This document shows positions 18,499-26,746 of a stretch of 64,000 bases of DNA, piece by piece. Each line of letters begins with the position of its first letter. Within the stretch, counting starts at the first letter, position 1. The DNA is from Lysobacter defluvii IMMIB APB-9 = DSM 18482 (GTDB lineage: Bacteria > Pseudomonadota > Gammaproteobacteria > Xanthomonadales > Xanthomonadaceae): NCBI RefSeq assembly GCF_000423325.1, contig NZ_AUHT01000011.1:186001-250000 (forward strand), read 5' to 3'. The position numbers and the translations under genes were made by a program. The notes under the pieces are model-generated. The model was not told the DNA's origin and searched no databases. It saw only the letters and a list, made by a program, of their open reading frames with translations.

Positions 18499-20475
18499 AT
18501 GCTGCAGAAACTCCGCGAAAAGACCACCGGCTGGATCGCGACCGTGATCGTCGGCCTGCTGATCATCCCCTTCGCCTTCTTCGGGCTGGAGCAGTACATG
18601 GTGGGCGGCGCGGCGAACACCGCGGCCGTGGTCAAGGCGCCGCCTGCCTGGTGGAACTCCGCGCCGTCCTTCTGGCCGGTGTCCATGCTGTGGGGCGAAG
18701 AGGAGATCACCGTCGACGAGTTCCGCAACCGGCTCGACCAGGTGCGCCAGCAGCGTCGCGAGATCGAGGGCGAGGCCTTCGACGCGCGGGCATTCGAGGA
18801 GCTGCCCAGCCGGGTACAGGTGCTGCAGGGCCTGGTCGACGAGCGCCTGCAGTCCATCGCCGCGCGCCAGGCCGGGCTGCGGGTGGGCGACGCCATGGTC
18901 CGCGAGACGATCCAGGCGATCCCGGCGTTCCAGGTCGACGGGCGCTTCGACCCGCAGCGCTACCGGCTTGCGCTGGCCTCCCAGGTTCCGCCGCAGTCGC
19001 CGCGCCAGTTCGAGGACGGCCTGCGCCAGGCGCTGCAGGGGGCATTGCTCGCCGAGGCCCTGGCCGGCAGCGAGTTCGTCACCGCGGGCGAGCTCGAGCG
19101 GATGGTGCAACTGCTGGGCGAGCGGCGCGACGTGAGCGTGCTGGTGGTGCCGCCCGACGAGGGAGCCGCCGCGGAGCCGGTGACCGACGAGGAAGTGCAG
19201 GCCTGGTACGAGGCCAACACCCGGGACTACCTCGCGCCCGAGAACGTCACCATCGAGTACATCGTGGTGGACGCGGCCGAACTCGAGGCCCCGGCGCCCG
19301 CCGACGAGGCCACGCTGCGCCAGCGCTTCGCCGAGGAGGCCGAGGGCGTTGCCGGGCAGGCTCGGCGCCAGGTTTCGCACATCCTGGTCGAAGTGCCGGC
19401 CGATGCGTCCGGCGAGGCGGTGGAGGCGGCACGCGCCGAGGCCGCCGGGCTCGCCGCGCAGGCCCGCGACGGCGACTTTGCCGCCGTGGCGGCCGCGCAC
19501 AGCGACGACCCCGGTTCCGCCGAGGCCGGTGGAGACCTGGGCTGGGTCGAGCCGGGGACCCTGCCGCCCGCCCTCGACGTGGCGCTGGAATCCATGCAGC
19601 CGGGCGACGTGAGCGAGCCGGTGCGCAGCGACTTCGGCTGGCACGTGCTGCTGTTGCGCGACGTGGAACAGCCGGAGGGGGAGACCTTCGAGCAGGCCCG
19701 CGAGCGCCTTCTCGCCGAGCAGGCCGCGGCCGACCGCGAGGCCGCGTTCGAGGACGTCAGCCGGCGCGTGGTGGACGCGATCCTGCAGTCGCCGGCCTCC
19801 CTGGACGCGGCGGCCGAGGCGGCCGGGACGCAGGTGCAGGTCCTCGGGCCCTTCACCCGCGATGCGGTCGAGGGCCTTGCAGCGGAGCCGGCCATCCGTG
19901 CCAACGCGTTCTCCGAAGCGCAGGTCCAGGACCGGATGATCAGCGACACCATCAGCCTTGGCCCGGACCGCGCAGCCTGGCTGCGCGTCATCGACCACAA
20001 TCCGGAACAGCCGCGTCCGCTCGAGGAGGTGCGCGCGCAGGTGGAGGACGCGATCCGCGCCGAGCGCCTGCGCGAGGCCGCCGGCGCCCGCGCGGCCACG
20101 CTGGAGGCGCGCCTGGCCGAGCTCGGCAGCCTGGCGCTGCTGGCCGAAGCCGAAGGCCTGGAGGCGCCCGAGTCGGTGCCCCAGGTGCCGCGCGGCGCGC
20201 CGTTGCTGGCACCCGGCATCTCGGAGGCGATCTTCGCCGCCCGCGCGCCGGCCGAGGACGCGATCTCGAGCGGCCACCAGGTCCTGGACGACGGCAGCCT
20301 CGTGCTGTTCACCGTCGACGCGGTGACCCCGGGCGACAGCGCGGACATTCCGCCGGCACAGGCCGCCGCGCTGCGTGAACAACTCGCCCAGGCCGCCGGC
20401 ATCGCCGATGTCCAGGCGATCGTCGAGGCACTGCGGGAGCGCTACGAGGTGGAGCTGTTCGAGCAGAACCTCTGA
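18499..20475 (+). CDS. ppiD: Periplasmic folding chaperone PpiD (SurA-N and rotamase domains)
   Basis: Inner-membrane-anchored periplasmic chaperone that works near the Sec translocon. It has 658 residues. A single N-terminal membrane anchor (WIATVIVGLLIIPFAFFG, about 12-29) is followed by the SurA_N-like domain (EITVDEFRNRLDQVR, LPSRVQVLQGLVDERL). A parvulin-type PPIase spans about 290-385 (RRQVSHILVEV, DPGSAEAGGDLGWVEPG, VRSDFGWHVLLL). The length is close to the E. coli 623 with insertions. ATG 18499. Position after lon-hup is the conserved one. It is convergent with fabI, sharing a bidirectional terminator. The catalytic activity of the PPIase domain cannot be judged from sequence alone. 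Confidence 0.93.
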   Translation: MLQKLREKTTGWIATVIVGLLIIPFAFFGLEQYMVGGAANTAAVVKAPPAWWNSAPSFWPVSMLWGEEEITVDEFRNRLDQVRQQRREIEGEAFDARAFEELPSRVQVLQGLVDERLQSIAARQAGLRVGDAMVRETIQAIPAFQVDGRFDPQRYRLALASQVPPQSPRQFEDGLRQALQGALLAEALAGSEFVTAGELERMVQLLGERRDVSVLVVPPDEGAAAEPVTDEEVQAWYEANTRDYLAPENVTIEYIVVDAAELEAPAPADEATLRQRFAEEAEGVAGQARRQVSHILVEVPADASGEAVEAARAEAAGLAAQARDGDFAAVAAAHSDDPGSAEAGGDLGWVEPGTLPPALDVALESMQPGDVSEPVRSDFGWHVLLLRDVEQPEGETFEQARERLLAEQAAADREAAFEDVSRRVVDAILQSPASLDAAAEAAGTQVQVLGPFTRDAVEGLAAEPAIRANAFSEAQVQDRMISDTISLGPDRAAWLRVIDHNPEQPRPLEEVRAQVEDAIRAERLREAAGARAATLEARLAELGSLALLAEAEGLEAPESVPQVPRGAPLLAPGISEAIFAARAPAEDAISSGHQVLDDGSLVLFTVDAVTPGDSADIPPAQAAALREQLAQAAGIADVQAIVEALRERYEVELFEQNL

Positions 20476-20500
20476 CCGCGCCCCGGGCGGTCACGCGGAC

Positions 20501-20535
20501 AAGCAAAAGCCCGGCTCCAGGCCGGGCTTTTGCTT
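20501..20535. terminator. Bidirectional terminator between ppiD and fabI
   Basis: AAGCAAAAGCCCGGC and GCCGGGCTTTTGCTT form a 15 bp perfect stem around a short loop. The A-run and T-run inside the arms let it stop transcription from both convergent genes. Confidence 0.9.
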
Positions 20536-20566
20536 TGGACAATGCGTGCGCCGTGGCGCCGCGGCC

Positions 20567-21364
20567 TCAGTCCTCGCTGCCGACGCCGCTCATCCCGAGG
20601 ATGTTGTAGCCGGAGTCGACGTAGGTCACCTCGCCGGTGATGCCGGAGGCCAGGTCCGAGCACAGGAACGCGGCGGTGTTGCCCACGTCCTCGATGGTCA
20701 CCGTGCGGCGCAGCGGGGCGTGCGCCTCGAAATGGCCCAGCATCTTGCGGAAGTTCGCGATGCCCGCGGCGGACAGGGTCTTGATCGGGCCGGCGGAGAT
20801 CGCGTTGACGCGGGTGCCCTCCGGGCCGAGGTTCAGGGCCAGGTAGCGCACCGTGGCCTCCAGGCTGGCCTTGGCCACGCCCATGACGTTGTAGTTCTGC
20901 AGCGCCCGCACCGCGCCCAGGTAGCTCAGGGTCAGGATCGAGCCGTTGCGGCCGGCCATGAGCGGACGCGCGGCCTTGGCCATCGCCGCCAGCGAGTACG
21001 CGGAGACCTCGTGGGCGGTGTTCCAGTTCTCGCGGGTGAGCCCGTCGAGGAACTCACCCTCGATCGCCTCGCGAGGGGCGTAGGCGATCGCGTGCACCAG
21101 GATGTCGAAGCCACCGTCCCAGCGCTCGCCCAGCTGCTCGAAGCAGTCGGTGACCTGCTCGTCGCTGGTCACGTCCAGCGGCAGGACGATGTCGCTGCCG
21201 AAGCCGGCGGCGGCCTTCTCCACGCGCGGGCGCAGCTTGTCGTTGAGGTAGGTGAACGCCAGTTCGGCGCCCTGGCGGTGCATCGCCTCGGCGATGCCAC
21301 TGGCGATCGAGCGGTCGCTGGCGATGCCGGTGATGAGTGCACGCTTGCCTTGCAGGAAACCCAT
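20567..21364 (-). CDS. fabI: Enoyl-[acyl-carrier-protein] reductase (NADH) FabI
   Basis: Last reduction step of each fatty-acid elongation cycle, and the target of triclosan in sensitive enzymes. It has 265 residues with the FabI-type Rossmann fold: [16 protein letters not shown] at the N-terminus and the catalytic Tyr-X6-Lys in [19 protein letters not shown], spaced as in E. coli Fab[14 protein letters not shown] is the substrate-binding loop. The ATG at 21364 has GGAG nearby. It lies 63 bp after mltD on the same strand and could be co-transcribed or use its own promoter. Many Xanthomonas species use FabV instead, so a FabI here is of interest. Confidence 0.95.
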   Translation of the reverse strand: MGFLQGKRALITGIASDRSIASGIAEAMHRQGAELAFTYLNDKLRPRVEKAAAGFGSDIVLPLDVTSDEQVTDCFEQLGERWDGGFDILVHAIAYAPREAIEGEFLDGLTRENWNTAHEVSAYSLAAMAKAARPLMAGRNGSILTLSYLGAVRALQNYNVMGVAKASLEATVRYLALNLGPEGTRVNAISAGPIKTLSAAGIANFRKMLGHFEAHAPLRRTVTIEDVGNTAAFLCSDLASGITGEVTYVDSGYNILGMSGVGSED

Positions 21365-21427
21365 GGATGCTCCTCGATGGTCCGTTCGCGGCCGGCCGGC
21401 CGCGCAGGCTGATAGTCTAGCGTGCGC

Positions 21428-22408
21428 TCAGTGGCTGCCGCCGGCCGCGCCCGGGGGCGTGGCGGCGTCCGCGGTGCCGGGAAGGGCCGGTGCCGCGGCC
21501 AGCAGGCGGGCGGGCCGGCCATCCGGGCGGGCGATGCGCCCGCCCTCGTACACGGGGTTGAGGCGGCGCAGGGTCGCGGCGTCCTGCTCGTGCCGCGCGG
21601 CCCACTCGCGCACCCGGGTCACGTCGTCGGGGAGCTCCACCGCCTGCAGCCGCGGCACCGGATCGGCCATCGCCGCCTGCCAGGCGCGGGCTTCGCCGGC
21701 CTCGAGCATCACGCAGGTGAGCGCCTGGAGCTTGGAGACGTAGGCGCGGGTGACGCGTGGCACCCCCTGCAGCTTTTCGAGGTCCACGTCGCGCGCCTGC
21801 TGGCCGCTGCGGCGCAGGGCGCCGAGCACGCGGTACTCGCCGGCGTTGTAGGCCATCGCCGCCAGCCGCCAGTCGCCGGCGAACATCCCGTGCAGGGTCT
21901 TGAGGTAGCGGACCGCCGCCTGGGTGGAGTCGACCGGCGAGAGCCGCCCGTCGTAGCCGGCCCGGATCGGGATCTCGTGGTTGCGGGCGGTCAGCTTGAT
22001 CATCTGCCACAGCCCGGCCGGGCCGGAGGGACTGCGGGCATCGGCGCGGTATCCGCTTTCCACGAACGGGATCAGCGCGTACTCGGTCGGGAGGTGCGCG
22101 GCGCGCACCGCGTCGACCACGTAGCCGAACAGCGCCAGCGACTCGTCCGGGCTGGCCGCGAGCTGCTCCGGGGCCTTGGCGAAGTGTGCCTGCCAGCGCT
22201 TGCTTGCACCGGCGGGGCAGGACGGGTCGGCGAGCCCCTCGCGGAAGCTGGCGTAGATCGCCAGGCCACTGCGGGTGTCGATCGCCGCCGGTGGCGCATC
22301 CACCGCGGGGTCCGCCGTTTCCGCCGCCGCGGCCGGGACGCCGGATACCGCCAGCGCCAGGCCGAGCAGCACGCCACGGGCCCGTCGGCCGCATGGGCGC
22401 AGCCTCAT
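21428..22408 (-). CDS. mltD: Membrane-bound lytic murein transglycosylase D-like
   Basis: Cleaves the MurNAc-GlcNAc bond of peptidoglycan with formation of anhydro-MurNAc. It has 326 residues with an N-terminal signal (GVLLGLALAVSGVPAAAAE). The family-1 SLT domain shows catalytic Glu117 in YALIPFVESGYRADA, SGPAGLWQMI, the SPVDSTQAAVRYLKTL stretch and MAYNAGEYRVLGAL. The roughly 60 C-terminal residues may hold one degenerate LysM-like motif. E. coli MltD has two clear LysM domains, so this is a shortened version. The ATG at 22408 overlaps the gloB stop as ATGA. The gloB-mltD pairing is conserved in gammaproteobacteria. Confidence 0.88.
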   Translation of the reverse strand: MRLRPCGRRARGVLLGLALAVSGVPAAAAETADPAVDAPPAAIDTRSGLAIYASFREGLADPSCPAGASKRWQAHFAKAPEQLAASPDESLALFGYVVDAVRAAHLPTEYALIPFVESGYRADARSPSGPAGLWQMIKLTARNHEIPIRAGYDGRLSPVDSTQAAVRYLKTLHGMFAGDWRLAAMAYNAGEYRVLGALRRSGQQARDVDLEKLQGVPRVTRAYVSKLQALTCVMLEAGEARAWQAAMADPVPRLQAVELPDDVTRVREWAARHEQDAATLRRLNPVYEGGRIARPDGRPARLLAAAPALPGTADAATPPGAAGGSH

Positions 22409-23175
22409 GCGCGGAACCCGTCCTTCCAGGCCCGCAGGGCGGCAAAGGTCTCCACCGGTCCGCCCTGCCCGGTGCCGGCGTGGCGTGCGGCGGCCGCGGC
22501 CACCTGCGGCTGCCCGCAGCGCAGGAACGGATTGCAGGCCAGCTCGTCGGAAAGCAGCGAGGGCAGGGTGGGGCGATCGGCGTTGCGCATGGCGTGGACC
22601 TCTTCCGTACGCCGCGCCAGTGCCTCGTTCCCGGGCTCGACGGCCCGCGCGAAGGCGGCATTGGCCAGCGTGTATTCGTGGCCGCAACACACCCGGGTGG
22701 TACCGGGCAGGGCGGCCAGGCGGGACAGGGAGCGGTGCATCCCGGCCGGCGTACCCTCGAAGAGGCGCCCGCAACCGAGGCTGAACAGCGTGTCGCCGCT
22801 GAACAGCACACCCCCGTCGTCGGGGGCATGGAAGGCGATGTGGCTGCGGGTGTGGCCGGGGATCGCGAGCACGCGGAACGCCAGTCCGGCCGCCTCCACC
22901 ACGTCGCCGTCGTCCACCCGCCGGGTGGCGTGCGGGATGCGCTCGTCCACGGGCGCCACCACCTCCAGGTCCGGCCAGCGCTCCAGCAGGGCGCCGACGC
23001 CACCGATATGGTCCGCGTGGTGGTGGGTGAGCAGGATCACGTCGGGCCGGGGCCCGGCAGCGGCCGCCGCCAGCACCGGCCCGGCCTCGCCCGGATCGAC
23101 GACCACCACCTGGCCAGCCCGCTGGAGCAGCCAGATGTAGTTGTCGTCGAAGGCGGGCAGGGGGTCGAGCCGCAT
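22405..23175 (-). CDS. gloB: Hydroxyacylglutathione hydrolase (glyoxalase II)
   Basis: Second enzyme of the glyoxalase pathway: hydrolyses S-lactoylglutathione to lactate and glutathione. It has 256 residues. The binuclear metal site THHHADH is near residues 50-56. Further ligands are His in AIPGHTRSHIAF, Asp in LFSGDTLFSLGCGRL and His in VCCGHEYTLAN. The C-terminal glutathione-binding helices end NPFLRC. The start is the ATG at 23175 (MRLDPLPAFDDNYIW), with GGAGGA 4 bases upstream; the longer frame has no family similarity. It is divergent from the YafS-like methyltransferase, as around E. coli gloB. Confidence 0.96.
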   Translation of the reverse strand: MRLDPLPAFDDNYIWLLQRAGQVVVVDPGEAGPVLAAAAAGPRPDVILLTHHHADHIGGVGALLERWPDLEVVAPVDERIPHATRRVDDGDVVEAAGLAFRVLAIPGHTRSHIAFHAPDDGGVLFSGDTLFSLGCGRLFEGTPAGMHRSLSRLAALPGTTRVCCGHEYTLANAAFARAVEPGNEALARRTEEVHAMRNADRPTLPSLLSDELACNPFLRCGQPQVAAAAARHAGTGQGGPVETFAALRAWKDGFRA

Positions 23176-23278
23176 GATTCCTCCGGGCTGCTGCGCCGCG
23201 GTGCCGGGACCGGCTGCCGCCATGGCGCAGAAAGGGCAGAATCGGGGAAACCGCTCCCGGTGCCGCAAGTCCGCGACC

Positions 23279-24007
23279 ATGCCCGCGCTGCTCCCCCATC
23301 GTCAAGCCGGTGCTCCGCCGCCGCGTGACCGCCAGGCCGGCCTGGACTGGTTCCGGGGCGAGGCCGGCCAGGCCCTCCTGGCGAGCGAGGGCGAGGCGGT
23401 GCGGCGCGTGCTGGCGGCCTGCCCGGCGCGCCCGTGGATGTGGCTCGGCGTACCGGCTGCCGTCGCGCCGGTGCCCGGCCGCGGCCTCGTTCTGCGCCCC
23501 GCGGCCGGCGGCGGCTGGCACGGCTCGTTGAGGTGCGGGCTGCCCCTGCCGCTGGCGAGCGAGTCGCTGGGCGCGATCCTCCTCCAGCACGTGCTCGACG
23601 ACGAGGACGCGGACCCGGGACTGCTGCAGGAGTGCATGCGCGTGCTCGCGCCCGGCGGGACGCTGTGGCTGGCGGGGCTGAACCCGTGGGCGCCCTACCG
23701 CCTGCGGTGGGCGGGCACCGGGTTGCGTGCACGTACGCCGGGTGGGTGGCAGCTCGCGCTGCGACGGGCGGGCCTGCCGGCCGGTGCCGTGCAGCTGCAA
23801 TGGCTCGGGCCGGTGTGGGATCCGTGTCCCGGCCCCGGGGGCGTCGGTGCCCGGGACCTGCTGCGCGGCGGGCTGGCACTCACCGCCAGCAAGCGGGTGC
23901 AGGCCGGCGTGCGCGAGGGCGCCTTGCGGGTGCTGCGCTGGCGGCCGCGGGCGGCCCCGGTCGCCGGCTCCACCGGCCATGCCGCGGGTACGGCGGCTCG
24001 GCGATAA
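23279..24007 (+). CDS. SAM-dependent methyltransferase-like protein (YafS type)
   Basis: About 242 residues from the ATG at 23279. The position between gloB and rnhA is that of E. coli yafS. The C-terminal half of a class I methyltransferase is visible: [25 protein letters not shown], then [30 protein letters not shown], with the post-motif-II hydrophobic strand. The N-terminal SAM-binding GxGxG loop is not recognisable ([17 protein letters not shown] stands in its place). The substrate is unknown. The stop is 7 bp from rnhA, so they are likely co-transcribed. Ala/Arg content is high but codon use is like the neighbours. Confidence 0.72.
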   Translation: MPALLPHRQAGAPPPRDRQAGLDWFRGEAGQALLASEGEAVRRVLAACPARPWMWLGVPAAVAPVPGRGLVLRPAAGGGWHGSLRCGLPLPLASESLGAILLQHVLDDEDADPGLLQECMRVLAPGGTLWLAGLNPWAPYRLRWAGTGLRARTPGGWQLALRRAGLPAGAVQLQWLGPVWDPCPGPGGVGARDLLRGGLALTASKRVQAGVREGALRVLRWRPRAAPVAGSTGHAAGTAARR

Positions 24008-24014
24008 TGCCCGG

Positions 24015-24476
24015 ATGACCGCAACCCCCAAACCCGTCGAGATCCACACCGATGGCGCGTGCCTCGGCAACCCGGGACCCGGCGGCTGGGCCGCGCTGCT
24101 GCGCTACCGGGGCAAGGAACGGGAGCTCTCCGGCGGCGAGCCGCACACCACCAACAACCGCATGGAGCTGATGGCCGCGATCATGGCCCTGGAAGTGCTC
24201 CGCGAACCCTGCCGGGTGACGCTGCATACCGATTCCCAGTACGTGCGCCAGGGCATCACCCAGTGGATGGCCGGGTGGATCCGCAAGGGCTGGAAGACCT
24301 CCGGCGGGGGCGCGGTCAAGAACCAGGACCTGTGGGAGCGCCTGCAATCGGCGGCTTCGCGGCACCAGGTGGACTGGCGCTGGGTCAAGGGGCATTCGGG
24401 CGACCCGGACAACGAGCGCGTGGACGGACTGGCCCGCCTCCAGGCCCAGGCGCAGCGCGCCCGGGCCCCGGCCTGA
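24015..24476 (+). CDS. rnhA: Ribonuclease HI
   Basis: Degrades RNA in RNA:DNA hybrids. It has 153 residues with the full catalytic set: Asp13 in [16 protein letters not shown], Glu51 in [10 protein letters not shown], Asp73 in [10 protein letters not shown] and the last Asp in NERVDGLAR. The basic handle ([16 protein letters not shown]) and the His of [12 protein letters not shown] are present. ATG 24015 gives [14 protein letters not shown]; the frame is open far upstream but only from here is it RNase H. rnhA and dnaQ are divergent in E. coli; here they are tandem, 13-22 bp apart. Confidence 0.97.
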   Translation: MTATPKPVEIHTDGACLGNPGPGGWAALLRYRGKERELSGGEPHTTNNRMELMAAIMALEVLREPCRVTLHTDSQYVRQGITQWMAGWIRKGWKTSGGGAVKNQDLWERLQSAASRHQVDWRWVKGHSGDPDNERVDGLARLQAQAQRARAPA

Positions 24477-24498
24477 CCCGTCCGGTAGAATGCCGCGC

Positions 24499-25230
24499 AT
24501 GCGCCAAGTCATCCTGGACACCGAGACCACCGGCCTGAGCTGGGAGCGCGGCAACCGAGTGGTCGAGATCGGCTGCGTCGAGTTCGTCGAGCGCCGCCCG
24601 ACAGGCCGCACCTACCACCAGTACATCAACCCGGACCGGGAGTTCGAGCAGGGCGCACAGGAGGTCACCGGCCTGACCCTGGACTTCCTGGCCGACAAGC
24701 CCCGCTTCGCGGAGATCGTCGACGAGTTCCTGGAGTTCATCGACGGCGCCGAGCTGGTGATCCACAACGCCGCCTTCGACGTCGGGTTCCTGGACAACGA
24801 GCTGCGCCTGGCCGGGGCCCACTACGGCTGCCTGGCCGACCGCTGCCGGATCGAGGACTCCCTCGCCCTCGCACGCGAGCGTTACCCGGGCCAGCGCAAC
24901 TCGCTCGACGCGCTGTGCCGGCGCCTGGGAGTCGACAACACCCACCGCCAGCTGCACGGGGCGCTGCTGGATGCACAGCTGCTGGCCGAGGTCTACATCG
25001 GGCTGACCTCGGGGCAGGAGGAGATCGGCTTCGGTTCGGCCGAGGACGCCGGTGCCGCGGTGCTGGTGCGTTATGACAGCAGCCTGCCCAGGCCGCGCGT
25101 CGCCATCCAGGCGGCCGAGCTGGTGGCGCACGAGGCCCGGCTGGAGGTGCTGCGCGCCCGTGCGGGGCAGGCGCTCTGGGACCGCTACGCCGAGGCACGG
25201 GTGCGCGAGGCGGAGGCGCTCCCGGCCTGA
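24499..25230 (+). CDS. dnaQ: DNA polymerase III epsilon subunit (3'-5' proofreading exonuclease)
   Basis: Proofreading exonuclease of the replicative polymerase. It has 243 residues from ATG 24499; an ATG at 24490 would add three residues, and neither has a clear Shine-Dalgarno. DEDDh motifs are visible: LDTETTGL (Exo I, Asp7/Glu9), HNAAFDVGFLDNEL (Exo II), and HRQLHGALLDAQLLAEVY (Exo III, His and Asp). The C-terminal segment that binds the alpha subunit is present but diverged. It follows rnhA directly and is convergent with the PP2C gene 12 bp away. Confidence 0.96.
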   Translation: MRQVILDTETTGLSWERGNRVVEIGCVEFVERRPTGRTYHQYINPDREFEQGAQEVTGLTLDFLADKPRFAEIVDEFLEFIDGAELVIHNAAFDVGFLDNELRLAGAHYGCLADRCRIEDSLALARERYPGQRNSLDALCRRLGVDNTHRQLHGALLDAQLLAEVYIGLTSGQEEIGFGSAEDAGAAVLVRYDSSLPRPRVAIQAAELVAHEARLEVLRARAGQALWDRYAEARVREAEALPA

Positions 25231-25242
25231 TGGCCGGCCCGG

Positions 25243-25947
25243 TCAGTGGTTGCGGACCAGCACCACGGTGATGTTGTCCGAGCCGCCGGCATCCAGCGCC
25301 GCCGCCACCAGGGTGTCGACGCACTCCTGCGCGCTGCAGTCGCCCAGGCCCAGCACGCGTGCGATCTCGGCATCGCCGACCTCCTCGGTGAGTCCGTCGC
25401 TGCACAGCAGCAGCTGCATGCCAGGGCGCAGCTCGCCGGTCATGGTCTCCACGTTCAGCTCGCGCGGGTCGGTCACGCCCAGTGCCTGGGTGACCACGTT
25501 CCGCTGCGGGTGGCTGCGGGCCTGCTCATGGGTGATGGCGCCACTGGCCACCAGTTCCTGCACGTAGCTGTGGTCCTGCGACAGCTGCGCGAGCTTGCCG
25601 TCTCGCCACAGGTAGATGCGGCTGTCGCCCACCCAGGCCACCTCGAACCGCCGCCCGGACACGCGCGCGGCGACCACCGTGGTGCCCATCGGCAGCGCGT
25701 CGTGGCGGGTGCGCGAGGCGCGGATGATCTCCTCGTCGGCCAGGCGCACCGCCTGCGGCAGCGGGGTTCCGGCGCGCACCTCGCGCACGATGGCCTCGCG
25801 TGCCAGGGCACTGGCGACCTCGCCGTAGTCGTGGCCGCCCATGCCGTCGGCGACCAGCCACAGGCCGAGTTCCCCGTCGCCGTAATAGCTGTCCTCGTTG
25901 AGTTCGCGCCGCAGGCCGACGTGGGTCAGGTGTCCGAATTCAATCAT
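25243..25947 (-). CDS. PP2C-type serine/threonine protein phosphatase
   Basis: Metal-dependent cytosolic phosphatase of 234 residues. Motifs with the metal-binding acids are present: RRELNEDSYYG (Asp19), LWLVADGMGGHDYGEVAS (Asp34), VGDSRIYLW, LLCSDGLTEEV and the closing GGSDNITVVLV. It resembles PrpC/Stp1. The usual partner Ser/Thr kinase and FHA or type VI secretion genes are not next to it, so its substrate is unknown. The ATG at 25947 starts MIEFGHLTHVGLRRELNEDS. It stands alone on the minus strand between dnaQ and tRNA-Ser. Confidence 0.9.
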   Translation of the reverse strand: MIEFGHLTHVGLRRELNEDSYYGDGELGLWLVADGMGGHDYGEVASALAREAIVREVRAGTPLPQAVRLADEEIIRASRTRHDALPMGTTVVAARVSGRRFEVAWVGDSRIYLWRDGKLAQLSQDHSYVQELVASGAITHEQARSHPQRNVVTQALGVTDPRELNVETMTGELRPGMQLLLCSDGLTEEVGDAEIARVLGLGDCSAQECVDTLVAAALDAGGSDNITVVLVRNH

Positions 25948-26034
25948 GTGCGGGCAGCATGGACCGTCGCGGCAGCGGGCGGGTTGGCAACATGAACGGA
26001 ATGATCGGGGCCGGGGGGCCAGCGCACAAGCGGC

Positions 26035-26074
26035 AAAACCGACGATCCCGGCGCCGGGCCGGGATCGTCGGTTG
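26035..26074 (-). terminator. Terminator of tRNA-Ser(CGA)
   Basis: On the minus strand AACCGACGATCCCGGC pairs with a matching arm of at least 15 bp and ends in TTTTGCC. It begins about 12 bases after the tRNA-Ser CCA. Confidence 0.85.
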
Positions 26075-26084
26075 CTCGCGAATC

Positions 26085-26175
26085 TGGCGGAGAGGGGGGG
26101 ATTCGAACCCCCGAGGCGCTATAAACGCCTGCCTGATTTCGAGTCAGGTACATTCAACCACTCTGCCACCTCTCC
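26085..26175 (-). tRNA. tRNA-Ser (anticodon CGA)
   Basis: Acceptor GGAGAGG, long variable arm (GCAGGCGTTTATAGCGCC), T-loop TTCGAATC and encoded CCA. The anticodon arm CCTGA-CTCGAAA-TCAGG gives CGA, reading UCG. Confidence 0.95.
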
Positions 26176-26211
26176 GGTGGGCCGCGCCGCGCATGCCGCG
26201 GCGGGCGCGTA

Positions 26212-26240
26212 ATGATACGGGCCAGGAAGGGGCGCGACAA
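26212..26240 (-). promoter_or_regulatory. Promoter of tRNA-Ser(CGA)
   Basis: On the minus strand TTGTCG (26240-26235), a 17 bp spacer and TATCAT (26217-26212) lie about 37 bases before the tRNA 5' end. Confidence 0.65.
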
Positions 26241-26311
26241 GCGGCGCCGGGCCTCGGCCACGTCCCCGGGCAGCCGCTACACTGGGCTCCCGCCCGCAAC
26301 CGGCCCCCGCG

Positions 26312-26746
26312 ATGTCCGAAATCCTGGTCCCCGTATCCTTCGGCGAGCTGCTCGACAAGATCTCGATCCTGCAGATCAAGTCCGAGCGCATGACCGATGC
26401 CGCCAAGCTGGCCAACGTGCGCAGGGAGCTGTCCGCGCTGGAGAAGAGCTGGATGGCGCACCCGGCGGCCGGGACCGACGTTGCACGGCTTCGGGCCGAG
26501 CTCAAGGCCGTCAACGAGCGTCTGTGGGAGATCGAGGACGAGGTGCGGCTGAAGGAGAAGGCCGGGGAATTCGACGAGGCCTTCGTACAGCTGGCGCGCA
26601 GCGTGTACTTCCAGAACGACGAGCGGGCGCGGATCAAGAAGCAGATCAACCTGGCGCTGGGCTCGGCCTTCGTCGAGGAGAAGTCGTACCGGGACTACCG
26701 GGGCGGGGCGGGCGCGCCCGCGGCCGCCGGGAAGTCCGACCGGTAG
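26312..26746 (+). CDS. DUF6165 family protein of LPS-core gene clusters
   Basis: A 144-residue soluble protein with an N-terminus typical of DUF6165 (ILVPVSFGELLDKISILQIKSERM). The middle is mostly charged helix with coiled-coil character (LRAELKAVNERLWEIEDEVRLKEK), and the tail is a low-complexity Gly/Ala stretch. No catalytic motif is recognised. Members of this family usually sit next to heptosyltransferase and other LPS-core genes, as here. ATG 26312. The 3' end overlaps the convergent opsX-like gene by 52 bp, an antisense overlap of coding sequence. The function is unknown; a role with the LPS-core glycosyltransferases is inferred from context only. Confidence 0.78.
   Translation: MSEILVPVSFGELLDKISILQIKSERMTDAAKLANVRRELSALEKSWMAHPAAGTDVARLRAELKAVNERLWEIEDEVRLKEKAGEFDEAFVQLARSVYFQNDERARIKKQINLALGSAFVEEKSYRDYRGGAGAPAAAGKSDR

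Noticed and set aside
21417-23003. A 528-codon minus-strand frame over mltD and gloB
   Set aside because: Arg/Pro-rich out-of-frame reading of the two real genes.
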